DNA from: Bdellovibrionaceae bacterium UBA6502
GTDB taxonomy: Bacteria; Bdellovibrionota; Bdellovibrionia; Bdellovibrionales; UBA840
Assembly: GCA_002436415.1 (NCBI GenBank)
Contig: DJMA01000046.1
Location: 177-64,176, forward strand
Length of the DNA stretch: 64,000 nucleotides
Reading direction: 5' to 3'
The position numbers were made by a program, and so were the translations under genes. Positions 1 to 7,847 of this stretch are shown piece after piece. Position 1 is the stretch's first letter, and the number at the start of each line of letters is the position of its first letter. The notes below the pieces were generated by a model, which worked only from the letters and a program-made list of their open reading frames with translations, ran no database searches and was not told where the DNA came from.

Positions 1-546
1 ATGCAGGCTGCTTCTGACACTGTTGGTGAAAGAGAAAGATCTTTCATTGATAAAGAAGTACAACAACTAAAAAGCGAAGCAGATCGTATCGCGAAAACTA
101 CTAAATGGGGTGACACTACTCTTCTAGATGGTTCTACTCCAACTTATGAGTTTCAGGTTGGTCTATTTAATAATGAGTCTGAAGATCGTATTGCTTTCAC
201 AGCAAGTGAAAACGTAGCAACGATTGACGCTCTAGGAATCGAAGGTCTTGACTACAGTTCAAAAGAAGGAGCTCAAGGAGCTTTGACAGTTTTGGACGAA
301 GCACAAAACAGAGTGAATGATTCTCGTTCAAACTTAGGTGCTCTTCAAAACCGTTTGGTTTCTACTGTGAACAACTTAGGTGTTGCTGAAGAGAACTTAA
401 GCGCAGCAAACTCTCGTATCAGAGATACAGATGTAGCTTCTGCGACTGCTGATCTTGCTAAGAACCGTGTTCTTTTACAAGCTTCAACAGCTACTTTAGC
501 GCAAGCAAACGGTACTTCACAATTAGCATTACAACTTTTGGGATAA
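1..546 (+). CDS. fliC: flagellin, 3' part of gene
   Basis: This is the C-terminal part of a flagellin, the filament subunit exported through the flagellar type III apparatus. The first visible residues (QAASDTVGERERSFIDKEVQ) match the conserved end of the flagellin N-terminal D1 helix. The last about 80 residues (NRVNDSRSNLGALQNRL through LAQANGTSQLALQLLG) are the conserved C-terminal D0/D1 coiled-coil region. The ATG at base 1 is an internal methionine and the true start lies before the window, so the gene is cut by the window edge. The variable central domain is short, which gives a compact flagellin. A strong terminator follows about 20 bp after the stop. It could be one of several flagellin paralogues, which this window cannot show. 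Confidence 0.95.
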   Translation: MQAASDTVGERERSFIDKEVQQLKSEADRIAKTTKWGDTTLLDGSTPTYEFQVGLFNNESEDRIAFTASENVATIDALGIEGLDYSSKEGAQGALTVLDEAQNRVNDSRSNLGALQNRLVSTVNNLGVAEENLSAANSRIRDTDVASATADLAKNRVLLQASTATLAQANGTSQLALQLLG

Positions 547-567
547 GTAAAATCCCTTCATAGCTAG

Positions 568-598
568 AGCCCCTGATTTTTATCGGGGGCTTTTTTTT
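568..598 (+). terminator. Rho-independent terminator of the flagellin gene
   Basis: A nine-pair stem (568-576 with 583-591, including one G-T pair) with an AT-rich hexaloop is followed by a run of eight T. It begins 21 bp after the flagellin stop codon. Confidence 0.9.
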
Positions 599-1096
599 AT
601 TTAAGACGAATGCTCTCCCCTAGATTCAAAGAAGTTTTACTTCCTCTAAAACATAAAATAAACATTTAACTTTTTAGTACATCACGAGCTAAGCTAGATC
701 AGTAGTGTCCTAAAATGAAATTCTTAAGTCATTCAACCAATAGAACAGTTTTTTTGCTTAGCATTTGTTTCTATTATGAAGCCACGATGCATTCTTTGAC
801 CAAATAGACTTTGAGGAATTCATTTAAGTTAACAAGAATTAGACGAAATCATGAACTATTTTTTTTGCATTTAATTTTTTTTAACTTTTTTATTTCCTTT
901 TGCAAAAATATGAAATCCCTTTTAAATCATGCTTTTTTTTTGATTTTGTAAAAACAAAAAACACCTAGACCAAGCTCCAGCAGTGTTTTTGCGCCATTTT
1001 AATCATTTCGTTAAAACATTGAACAGGCTCTGATTTTCAAGCATTTAAGACTTTTGCATAGACTCCGAATAAAAGAGTGGGACAAACAAGTATTTA
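599..1096. other. AT-rich intergenic region, no gene seen
   Basis: About 500 bp of very AT-rich sequence lie between the flagellin terminator and the lipoprotein gene. There is no open frame with a ribosome-binding site. Poly-T and poly-A tracts around 850-960 dominate. The promoter of the lipoprotein gene must lie near its 3' end, but no confident -35/-10 pair or flagellar sigma-28 motif can be read. Confidence 0.6.
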
Positions 1097-1109
1097 AGGA
1101 AGGTGTTTT

Positions 1110-1856
1110 ATGTTACCAAAATCATTTTTGATTTTCTTCTCTGTTTTAGCTCTTGGGCTTACTGCCTGTGATAGTCAGTTAAGTAGTCAATCTGTAGATT
1201 CGATAAATGATGGGCTAGGTAATGGCGGAAACAATGGCTCTGGTCAAGTTGAAGTACCAGAAGAGCTTGAGCTAGTTGGTAAGATTGGCGAAGGAGCTTA
1301 TGCAGGCCTTGAGGTTGTAAGCATCGATCCTGTAAATAAAGAGTTTATCATGAAGATTCCAATGCCAATTCCATTTGGTAAGGAAGTGAAAAAGGCTTTC
1401 AAAAATGATGATTTGAGTGGCGGATACTATATGTTAACTCAATATGAAATCAACAAATGGGCTGTTGAGATTCACTTACCACTTGAAAAATTTGTGAACG
1501 GTAAATTAAATGAAATCCCTGCTGCGAAGCTTCCAAATGGTCAAGACCTCCCTGGAATCGTTACTGGGGAACTTCCTGGTTTTGCAATTCAATGGGAAGA
1601 TGACTCAGGGGATAAAGAGTTTTACCTATACTTAGGTGGCGGTAACGCTGCGATTTTTGTTCCAACTTACAATTTTGATCCATTCTTCGCGATCAATATA
1701 CCAATTAAAGATGAAAACAAAAACCGCGTAGGATGGTTCTCAACTGTACCTGAGATGAATGACTCCAATGACAACCTAATTGCCTACGGTGGAATTTATA
1801 TGGCTATCTTACTACCTTCAGATTTGGCCAAATGGATTGATAACAATCTACAATAA
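1110..1856 (+). CDS. predicted lipoprotein, unknown function
   Basis: A 248-residue protein of unknown function. The N-terminus is a lipoprotein signal peptide: a positive start (MLPK), a hydrophobic stretch and the lipobox LTAC with Cys20 as the acylation site. It is followed by a Ser/Gly/Asn-rich linker (about 21-47) typical of surface or periplasmic lipoproteins. The rest is a soluble, aromatic-rich globular domain with no recognised motif. The start is supported by the ribosome-binding site AAGGAAGGT at 1097-1105, five bases before the ATG. It is flanked by terminators (568-598 and 1880-1909), so it is probably transcribed alone. The lipoprotein call is confident; no function is proposed. 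Confidence 0.85.
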   Translation: MLPKSFLIFFSVLALGLTACDSQLSSQSVDSINDGLGNGGNNGSGQVEVPEELELVGKIGEGAYAGLEVVSIDPVNKEFIMKIPMPIPFGKEVKKAFKNDDLSGGYYMLTQYEINKWAVEIHLPLEKFVNGKLNEIPAAKLPNGQDLPGIVTGELPGFAIQWEDDSGDKEFYLYLGGGNAAIFVPTYNFDPFFAINIPIKDENKNRVGWFSTVPEMNDSNDNLIAYGGIYMAILLPSDLAKWIDNNLQ

Positions 1857-1879
1857 AGAATGATTTAAATTAAAACATT

Positions 1880-1909
1880 GGCCATGTTCATTGAATGTGG
1901 CCTTTTTTT
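1880..1909 (+). terminator. Rho-independent terminator after the lipoprotein gene
   Basis: The stem GGCCA/TGGCC (1880-1884 with 1898-1902), extended by weaker pairs inward, is followed by seven T. It lies 23 bp after the stop of the lipoprotein gene. Confidence 0.85.
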
Positions 1910-2077
1910 ATACTTTCCTCATCGCTAAATAGCAAAATCACGCTAGATCCCTCCTCTACTAGGCAGCAATTGCCTAATAAGACAGTTTTTAAGGACAAAA
2001 TCGAAGAAATACCTAAATTCCCCTGGAAATCTACCGATTCCAAGTCGATCTCATAAAACTTTCAGGATTAAATTTAT

Positions 2078-2099
2078 CCATCCAAATGGATGGTTTTTC
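2078..2099 (+). terminator. orphan terminator-like hairpin
   Basis: CCATCC, loop AAAT, GGATGG, then five T. It sits about 170 bp beyond the previous terminator and about 100 bp before the histone-like gene, with no coding frame in between. It could end a short non-coding transcript or attenuate transcription into the downstream gene. Confidence 0.45.
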
Positions 2100-2197
2100 T
2101 TGCAAAGAGATTGTCTTTTTTTTAAAGTTTATACGTATCTAAGTCTTTAGAAGCATTACGAATCCCCTCTTGGGAAACAACATTGTGGAGCACGAAA

Positions 2198-3067
2198 ATG
2201 GCAAAGAAAAAAGCAGCAAAAAAGAAAGTAACGAAAAAAGCCGCTAAAAAAGCGACGAAAAAGAAAGTAGCTAAGAAAGCAACAAAGAAAAAAGTAGCTA
2301 AAAAGGCCGCTAAGAAGAAAGTTGCAAAAAAGGCTACGAAGAAAAAAGTAGCGAAAAAAGCTACCAAAAAGAAAGTAGCTAAAAAGGCCACTAAGAAAAA
2401 AGTAGCGAAAAAAGCTGCTAAAAAGAAAGTAGCCAAGAAAGCCACAAAGAAGAAGGTTGCCAAGAAGGCTACGAAGAAAAAAGCCGCTAAGAAAGCTACT
2501 AAAAAGAAGGTTGCAAAAAAAGCTGCAAAGAAAAAAGTAGCGAAAAAAGCTACCAAAAAGAAAGTTGCTAAAAAAGCCACAAAGAAAGCAAGCAAGAAAG
2601 TCACGAAAAAGGCCGCTCCTAAAAAAGCGAAAGCCGCAAAGAAAAAAGTAGAGACGAAGAAAGCTCCTGCAAAAAAATCTGAAAAAATCGAAAAAGAAGT
2701 AGAAGTTAAAAAAGTAGAAGAAAATAAGCCTGTGGTAACTGAACCTGTTAAACCAAAGGTTCCTGAATTAGATGAAATTTCTTCTAGCGACAAAAAGCCG
2801 GCTGTTTCGGGAAACCCATTTGCTGCCACACAAGAAGACATCGATCGAATCGATCAATTTGCAGACGACGTAGAGTCAGAAGTGAATGGCGTGATGGCAG
2901 CGAACAACGAACCAGCAGAGGACGAAGACGAATCCGATCTTGGTTCCATTGAGTTCGAAAACCTATCAGACGATATGGAAGATGACTCTTATGAGGACGA
3001 TATGGAAGACGACTTATCTGATGATTTCAATGATTTCGACGATGATGATGACGGAAGTTATTTCTAA
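2198..3067 (+). CDS. histone H1-like lysine-rich DNA-binding protein with acidic tail
   Basis: A 289-residue protein, probably a nucleoid-associated protein of the histone H1-like/AlgP type. Residues 1-160 are almost only Lys, Ala, Thr and Val and include 12 perfect-length tandem nonapeptides, A(T/A)KKKVAKK, at residues 19-126. A linker rich in Lys, Glu and Pro follows. The last 60-70 residues are strongly acidic and end in an Asp-rich stretch and GSYF. The ATG at 2198 is chosen because a GGAG lies 8 bp upstream. An in-frame TTG at 2183 has no support. Proteins of this kind bind DNA through the basic repeats. The opposed acidic tail suggests self-shielding or a second partner, which is inference. 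The reverse strand is open only because of the codon bias. Confidence 0.85.
   Translation: MAKKKAAKKKVTKKAAKKATKKKVAKKATKKKVAKKAAKKKVAKKATKKKVAKKATKKKVAKKATKKKVAKKAAKKKVAKKATKKKVAKKATKKKAAKKATKKKVAKKAAKKKVAKKATKKKVAKKATKKASKKVTKKAAPKKAKAAKKKVETKKAPAKKSEKIEKEVEVKKVEENKPVVTEPVKPKVPELDEISSSDKKPAVSGNPFAATQEDIDRIDQFADDVESEVNGVMAANNEPAEDEDESDLGSIEFENLSDDMEDDSYEDDMEDDLSDDFNDFDDDDDGSYF
2252..2575 (+). repeat. 12 tandem 27-bp coding repeats
   Basis: Twelve consecutive 27-bp units each encode A(T/A)KKK(V/A)AKK. Codon usage varies between units (AAA/AAG, GCT/GCA/GCC, ACT/ACC/ACG), so protein identity is higher than DNA identity. This points to old duplication kept by selection on the protein rather than a recent slippage array. 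Confidence 0.9.
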
Positions 3068-3102
3068 AAAAATCAGGGAAGCCTAGGCTTCCCTTTTTTT
3101 TT
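3065..3102. terminator. bidirectional terminator between convergent genes
   Basis: A perfect eight-pair stem (GGGAAGCC at 3076-3083 with GGCTTCCC at 3086-3093) has a run of nine T on the plus side. Seven A at 3066-3072 provide a T-tract on the minus strand. It serves the histone-like gene and the convergent gene that ends at 3164. Confidence 0.9.
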
Positions 3103-3163
3103 ACTTCAAAATACCTTTAAACAGGAACATTGCTATAATTTTCTTTTTTTAGTCCGACACTTA

Positions 3164-4612
3164 CTAGCCAGCAGATTTTCGACAGGAATTCCCGGCTAAC
3201 TCAGATTTCATAGTTTTTAAAAACTCTCGATCGATGCTGTTTTTATCCCTTTGATTACTTAGAGTCTCAAAACTATTAAGAAACTCACTAAGCTTTAAGA
3301 ATAACTTTTCATCTCGAGATCGAATGGAATTTTTCTGCTTCACCTTTTTATAGTTCAAGTAGACTTGGTCAAAAACAGACAAATAGTACTCTGCTCCAAA
3401 CACTATACCTGCCATCAAGCCACTAAGACCCCATTGGTTGGCAGCAACCAAGAGTGCTGTATAATACACAGACCTTCCAAGAATATCGTGAAATTTCTTA
3501 TAAAAGTTAGATTTTTTTCCCTTAACTTTTAACAACAACTTTAAACCAAACATAGTGCTCATTGTCGCTACTGAGCCAAGCACTTGCTGTAAAATAGAGA
3601 GATCAGATAATAGTAAACCAGGTAAATCTAGATAAGCTACTCCTCCAACACCCAACAAACCTAAAGCCACTGCCGAATGAGTTTTCATACTCATAAATCT
3701 TAATTCCTTGGCTAACTCTGCTCCATTGAAAGCTTCCTTTTCCAAGCCATTAAGAAATTTTTCATGTCGTAGGCGTTTTACTACTTCTCTATGCTCACTA
3801 TAATTGGACACTTCGTAATCTCGAAAAAAACTAAAGTTTTCATTAAAAGAGTTACTACTTGATAAAAACTTACTAACCGTATCAGTTAATTTCTGATTGT
3901 AGTTTAAAACATCTCTTTGCATTGTTTTAAAAACTCTAGCATTGAGCATTTTGGGGAAGATCCTAAACTGCTCAACCACACCATCATGATAGCTAAAACC
4001 ATAACTGTTACTTTCAGTCATTTGCGCTAAGGTACGTAAGCTAATCTCTATATAGTACTGGTTTTTTTCATTGCCAATAGACAATAAAAACTTTCCGTAT
4101 TCCCCATTTAAACGAAAGTCTTCTCCACCATAATTATTAGCGACCTTCTGATATACATCTCTTTGCGTATCGTAGGGCTTCATTTTATTTACATAACTTA
4201 TATTTTCGACACTCAAAATTTTAAAGTCCGCCGAAGCTTTATTGACCCTAGATTGAATTTTCATTAATAAATCTGCGAACTCCGCTTCTAAAATACTTTG
4301 TTCTAAAACTGAATGCTCAACATACCACTTAGTCCCCTTCTGTTCTAAGAATGTATGATTGGCACCATCAAGCGGTCTAGACTCTAACATTCTTTTATAG
4401 GAAATTTCTTTTAACTTAGAGCCACCTTGATCTTCTATAGCCTCTAGGTTTGAAATCGTTTTTAACTCGCTATCTTGTAGCTTCAGGGTTTCTTCCAACC
4501 ATTGACTCATTCCGCCTTCACCAAGTCTTACCTGAGAAGCCTTCATTTGCCCTTGAGCAAAACATACATTTGCAAAGCCAAATAAGAGTACCATAAGTAT
4601 TTTGCTAAACAT
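3164..4612 (-). CDS. secreted/membrane protein of unknown function
   Basis: A 482-residue protein I do not recognise. It begins with a cleavable-looking signal peptide (MFSKILMVLLFGFANVCFAQ, cut likely after Ala). Residues about 30-300 are soluble and charged. Residues about 310-410 hold two to four hydrophobic stretches (around SAVALGLLGVGGVAYLDL, ILQQVLGSVATMSTMFGLKL, VYYTALLVAANQWGLSGLMA) that could span a membrane. The C-terminus is charged again. It is convergent with the histone-like gene, with which it shares a terminator, and is followed upstream by the sigma-54 activator gene with its own terminator, so it is probably monocistronic. An inner-membrane protein with a large periplasmic domain is the most I can infer. 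Confidence 0.7.
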   Translation of the reverse strand: MFSKILMVLLFGFANVCFAQGQMKASQVRLGEGGMSQWLEETLKLQDSELKTISNLEAIEDQGGSKLKEISYKRMLESRPLDGANHTFLEQKGTKWYVEHSVLEQSILEAEFADLLMKIQSRVNKASADFKILSVENISYVNKMKPYDTQRDVYQKVANNYGGEDFRLNGEYGKFLLSIGNEKNQYYIEISLRTLAQMTESNSYGFSYHDGVVEQFRIFPKMLNARVFKTMQRDVLNYNQKLTDTVSKFLSSSNSFNENFSFFRDYEVSNYSEHREVVKRLRHEKFLNGLEKEAFNGAELAKELRFMSMKTHSAVALGLLGVGGVAYLDLPGLLLSDLSILQQVLGSVATMSTMFGLKLLLKVKGKKSNFYKKFHDILGRSVYYTALLVAANQWGLSGLMAGIVFGAEYYLSVFDQVYLNYKKVKQKNSIRSRDEKLFLKLSEFLNSFETLSNQRDKNSIDREFLKTMKSELAGNSCRKSAG

Positions 4613-4623
4613 CTAAACCTCTT

Positions 4624-4654
4624 TAAAAAAATGGGGTCCTATATAGGACCCCAT
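4624..4654 (-). terminator. terminator of the sigma-54 activator gene
   Basis: A perfect 24-nt palindrome (4631-4654; arm ATGGGGTCCTAT) is followed on the minus strand by seven T. It lies 36 bp after the stop of the minus-strand gene 4691-5719. Confidence 0.9.
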
Positions 4655-4690
4655 AACCACCAATTTTCAAAAGAATTAAGTATTCAGAGA

Positions 4691-5719
4691 TTACTTTTTC
4701 ATGTGTACAGCGAACTTATCAAACTCACCATATTCATGTAATTTGTTATAAAGAGTCTTGATCGTAATTCCCAGCGCTTGAGCAGCACGAGTTTTATTAC
4801 CATCAAAATAATGTAAAGCTTTAATGATGTATCTACGCTCTAGCTCATGAAGACTGATGTTTGGATCGTAGTCTTCGATCACTAATTTTTGCTCAGGGTT
4901 TTTGATGTTTTCAGGAATGTCTGTGATTTGAATCACTGGACCTTCTGCTAAAATCTGTAAACGCTCACAAATGTTTTGTAATTCACGAACGTTTCCTGGC
5001 CAATCGTAGTTCATTAACAATTGCATTGCTTCATCACTGATTTGACGACCACGATTTAAGTGAGCGTGAGGACCTGTAGCTAAGAAGTGTTCAACTAAAA
5101 GAGGGATATCGTCTTTTCTTCTTCTTAATGCAGGAACTGACATAGTGATTGTGTTAATTCTGTAGAATAAATCTTCACGGAAAGAACCTTCCATTACTAA
5201 TTTTTCAAGATCACGGTTTGTTGCAGAGATCAAACGGATGTCTACACGGATTGGATCTTTACCACCTACACGATAAATTTCGCCTTCTTGTAAGAAGCGT
5301 AATAATTTTGCTTGGATTCCTAAGCTAAGCTCACCGATTTCGTCTAAGAACAATGTTCCGCCATTAGCAACTTCTGCTAAACCGATTTTACGAGCATATG
5401 CACCAGTGAATGATCCTTTTTCGTGACCGAAAAGCTCACTCTCTAATAAACTTTCTCTTAAAGCACCACAGTTAATAGCAACAAAAGGCTTATAACGACG
5501 GTTACTACGTTGATGAATCGCTCTTGCGATCAATTCCTTACCAGTACCAGACTCACCTAATACCATAACGGCAGCATCACTTGGAGCTACACGCTCAGCC
5601 ATTCCTAAAACGCTTTGCATAGCTTCAGAACGGTAAATAATTGTTTTCGTTGTACGTTGATTCTGGTCTTGTGGATTTACTAAATTCGGGGGTAAGATAG
5701 TATTCTCTGTGTTCGACAT
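4691..5719 (-). CDS. sigma-54-dependent transcriptional activator lacking a receiver domain
   Basis: A 342-residue bacterial enhancer-binding protein that would remodel sigma-54 RNA polymerase by ATP hydrolysis. After only about 30 unstructured residues comes the AAA+ domain: Walker A GESGTGKE (55-62), the sigma-54 contact loop GSFTGA (102-107, Ser in place of the common Ala), Walker B GGTLFLDEIGE, and the arginine-finger region REDLFYRIN. The C-terminus has a Fis-type helix-turn-helix (NKTRAAQALGITIKTLYNKL). There is no receiver, PAS or GAF domain, so the protein is PspF-like in layout and may be controlled by expression or a partner. The start ATG is preceded by GAAGGAAG. Flanks are a strong terminator downstream and an unusual G/C homopolymer leader upstream. 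The target promoters are unknown. Confidence 0.92.
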   Translation of the reverse strand: MSNTENTILPPNLVNPQDQNQRTTKTIIYRSEAMQSVLGMAERVAPSDAAVMVLGESGTGKELIARAIHQRSNRRYKPFVAINCGALRESLLESELFGHEKGSFTGAYARKIGLAEVANGGTLFLDEIGELSLGIQAKLLRFLQEGEIYRVGGKDPIRVDIRLISATNRDLEKLVMEGSFREDLFYRINTITMSVPALRRRKDDIPLLVEHFLATGPHAHLNRGRQISDEAMQLLMNYDWPGNVRELQNICERLQILAEGPVIQITDIPENIKNPEQKLVIEDYDPNISLHELERRYIIKALHYFDGNKTRAAQALGITIKTLYNKLHEYGEFDKFAVHMKK

Positions 5720-5738
5720 ACGTTCACTTCCTTCTTCT

Positions 5739-5752
5739 GGGGGGTTGGGGGG
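5739..5752. promoter_or_regulatory. paired G-tracts in the leader of the sigma-54 activator gene
   Basis: Six G, two T, six G on the plus strand, equal to C6-AA-C6 on the coding strand, 20-33 bp upstream of the activator start codon and just before its ribosome-binding site. Such tracts are conspicuous in this AT-rich sequence. A regulatory or slippage role is possible but unproven. Confidence 0.4.
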
Positions 5753-5866
5753 TAAATGTATACGTGTTTCATTTTAAAACAACGCGGTACGTCACGGAGT
5801 ATAACGCAGCACTGTAAAATGTGCAAGTAAAAAATTCCTTCCGACCGAATTTTTTTCTTTTTGGGG

Positions 5867-6847
5867 ATGTTTATTTTGCAAAAGAATGAATTAATTATAC
5901 TAGAAGAATGCTGTAACTACCTAAATATACTGAAAAATATTGAAAACTCTTCACAAAACACCCTTCGCGCATACAGCCGAGATTTGAGCCAAGTATTTCT
6001 TACTGAGGAGTTCGAAAACGCGGAAATCAGCGATAAAAACCAGCAGGCCAGCTTTCAAATCCAGGAAATTGGGACTCATAAAAAGCTGAAACTAAGCAAC
6101 AATTTCACCGAATCTGAATTGCTCGAGCACATTAAATCCATCCAAAGAGACTGGAGAGACTTGGCAGCCAGCACAAAGAAAAGAAAAACAGCCTGCTTAA
6201 AGTCATTTCTAAACTATCTATACCAAGCCTCAAAAACAGAAAGACAACTAAGCCTTCTTATATATAGTACGAAAACTCCCAGTAAACTCCCCCGCTATCT
6301 AAGCTTCGAAGAGTGCAAACAAGTTTTATCCTACCTTCGAGCTCAGGCAGAAAATAAAAACACAGATAAAAGCTTAGACACATATTTTTTGTTTCTTCTA
6401 ATGTATGGAGCTGGTCTACGCGTAAGTGAAGCCTGTAGCTTAAAACATAAAGACCTTCAATTTTCCAAACAAAGCATCCGAGTATTGGGAAAAGGAAATA
6501 AAGAACGTATTGTAGTGGCTCCCAAATTTGTTTTTTCTGAAATCAAAAAACACAAAAAAAAATCTGTGTATATATATGGAGAAAAAGAACTCTCCACCAG
6601 AAAAGCATTTTCCTTGATTCGAACAGCCGGTCATGAGGCTGGAGTTTTACGCCCCATCAACCCTCATGCCTTACGCCACTCCTTTGCCACCCACCTTTTA
6701 GCTAGCGGTACAGACTTAAGAAGCTTGCAAGAGTTATTGGGCCATTCTAGTTTAGCTGCTACACAAATGTATACCCATTTAGATTTAAATCAACTCAGTG
6801 AAAACTTAGAAAAACATCACCCTTTAAATAAAAAGAAGAAACTTTAG
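5867..6847 (+). CDS. tyrosine recombinase, XerC/XerD family
   Basis: A 326-residue tyrosine recombinase. The N-terminal SAM-like core-binding domain (about 12-120) contains the typical NTLRAYSRDL helix. The catalytic domain shows the first Arg in YGAGLRVSEACSL, the Lys-bearing hairpin VLGKGNKERIVV, the HALRHSFATHLL box (His, Arg), the second His in LQELLGHSSLAATQMY, and the nucleophile Tyr in QMYTHLD. Length and box spacing are those of the Xer family, which resolves chromosome dimers at dif. XerC cannot be told from XerD here. I use the ATG at 5867; an in-frame TTG lies 6 bp upstream, and no clear ribosome-binding site supports either. No mobile-element genes or attachment repeats flank it, so a housekeeping role is more likely than an integrase. 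Confidence 0.88.
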   Translation: MFILQKNELIILEECCNYLNILKNIENSSQNTLRAYSRDLSQVFLTEEFENAEISDKNQQASFQIQEIGTHKKLKLSNNFTESELLEHIKSIQRDWRDLAASTKKRKTACLKSFLNYLYQASKTERQLSLLIYSTKTPSKLPRYLSFEECKQVLSYLRAQAENKNTDKSLDTYFLFLLMYGAGLRVSEACSLKHKDLQFSKQSIRVLGKGNKERIVVAPKFVFSEIKKHKKKSVYIYGEKELSTRKAFSLIRTAGHEAGVLRPINPHALRHSFATHLLASGTDLRSLQELLGHSSLAATQMYTHLDLNQLSENLEKHHPLNKKKKL

Positions 6848-6950
6848 CTTTTGCCATTCAAAAACGACATTTTACGGCAATGTTTTTTCACTTTTTCAAA
6901 AAGTATTTTCTGTAGGGAAAATAAATAAAAAATGGCTTAGATTATATGCT

Positions 6951-7763
6951 ATGAAAAAACTAATCCTTTCCCTATTTCTTGTCTCCCTAGCAAGTCTAAG
7001 CGCTTGTAAAAAACCAGATCTTGGCCAAAACCTTTCAGAAAGCTTTGAATTCAACTTTTGGAACAATCAGGTAGTAATTAAAACGAACGCCACTTTGATT
7101 GTCGATGATATCGAGAAACCACTATCATTAAAAAGCAAAGCAATGACCAACAAAGAGGGAGCAAGCACAGAAAGCATTTCCCCTGGTGAAACTTTTCCAA
7201 TTAGAGTTGAGTACGATTTCAGTGAAAAAGATTTAACGATTGTAAGAATAGAAACCAGCTCCCCAATCACTTTAGAACTCCCAGCATTTACTTTTGATTT
7301 AGTTGAACCACTGCAAGAATACACAGTAAATAATCTAAGCCTAAATTTGAGCTCATTTTTTTACGGTGAGCGTACTGTGCATCCTCAGGATCAAAACATT
7401 TTAACAACATCTTATCCCCTACTTTTCGTCCCCGCTACGCAATCCGGCCAAGATTATGACATTCAAATAGCACTGTCTGAAAAGATAGATTACCTCCATC
7501 TGAGCAATCGTAAAAAATCACAATTTCAAAGCTCTAATCCATTATCTGTGTGCGACGAGGAAAACTCAGAATACTACTTTTTAAATGACGGTTTTAGCGT
7601 GAAAATCGAACAACAAGTCTTAATTAATTTTTATGAACCCGAAACTTCTAAGCCTATTGCAACAATACTACCTAATGACATTACAAGTTCAATTCCAAGT
7701 AGCTTAAAGAAAAAAACCTGTGATAGTGCCACCGAAAGATCTGAGATCAATATTGCTATATAG
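6951..7763 (+). CDS. predicted lipoprotein, unknown function
   Basis: A 270-residue protein with a lipoprotein signal: MKK, a hydrophobic stretch and the lipobox LSAC with Cys19, followed by KKPD. The mature part is rich in beta-forming residues and has two late cysteines (in SVCDEEN and KKTCDSAT) that could form a disulfide. No family is recognised. There is no good ribosome-binding site; instead a -10-like TAGATTATAT lies just before the ATG, so a short-leader or leaderless transcript is possible. The next gene follows after 84 bp and also encodes an exported protein, so the two may be co-transcribed. Confidence 0.8.
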   Translation: MKKLILSLFLVSLASLSACKKPDLGQNLSESFEFNFWNNQVVIKTNATLIVDDIEKPLSLKSKAMTNKEGASTESISPGETFPIRVEYDFSEKDLTIVRIETSSPITLELPAFTFDLVEPLQEYTVNNLSLNLSSFFYGERTVHPQDQNILTTSYPLLFVPATQSGQDYDIQIALSEKIDYLHLSNRKKSQFQSSNPLSVCDEENSEYYFLNDGFSVKIEQQVLINFYEPETSKPIATILPNDITSSIPSSLKKKTCDSATERSEINIAI

Positions 7764-7847
7764 CAGTATAGAAACACACCAATCTATTTTGAAATATAAC
7801 TTCACTATAATTTTTTACTTTTATCAAAAAACAGAAGGAAAATAATT

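Noticed and set aside
2252..2575. Regular 27-bp repeats that might be taken for a CRISPR array
   Set aside because: There are no spacers; the repeats are contiguous and encode the nonapeptide array of the histone-like protein.
2122..2841. A 239-codon open frame on the minus strand, rich in Phe/Ala/Leu, looking like a membrane protein
   Set aside because: It is the exact antisense of the lysine-repeat gene; AAG/AAA codons read as CTT/TTT in reverse. There is no ribosome-binding site.
4631..4654. 24-nt palindrome considered as an operator
   Set aside because: It is followed by seven T on the minus strand right after a stop codon, so it is the terminator of the activator gene.
5867..6847. Tyrosine recombinase as the integrase of a genomic island
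   Set aside because: No attachment repeats, tRNA gene, phage genes or base-composition change are seen around it; size and motifs fit the Xer family.
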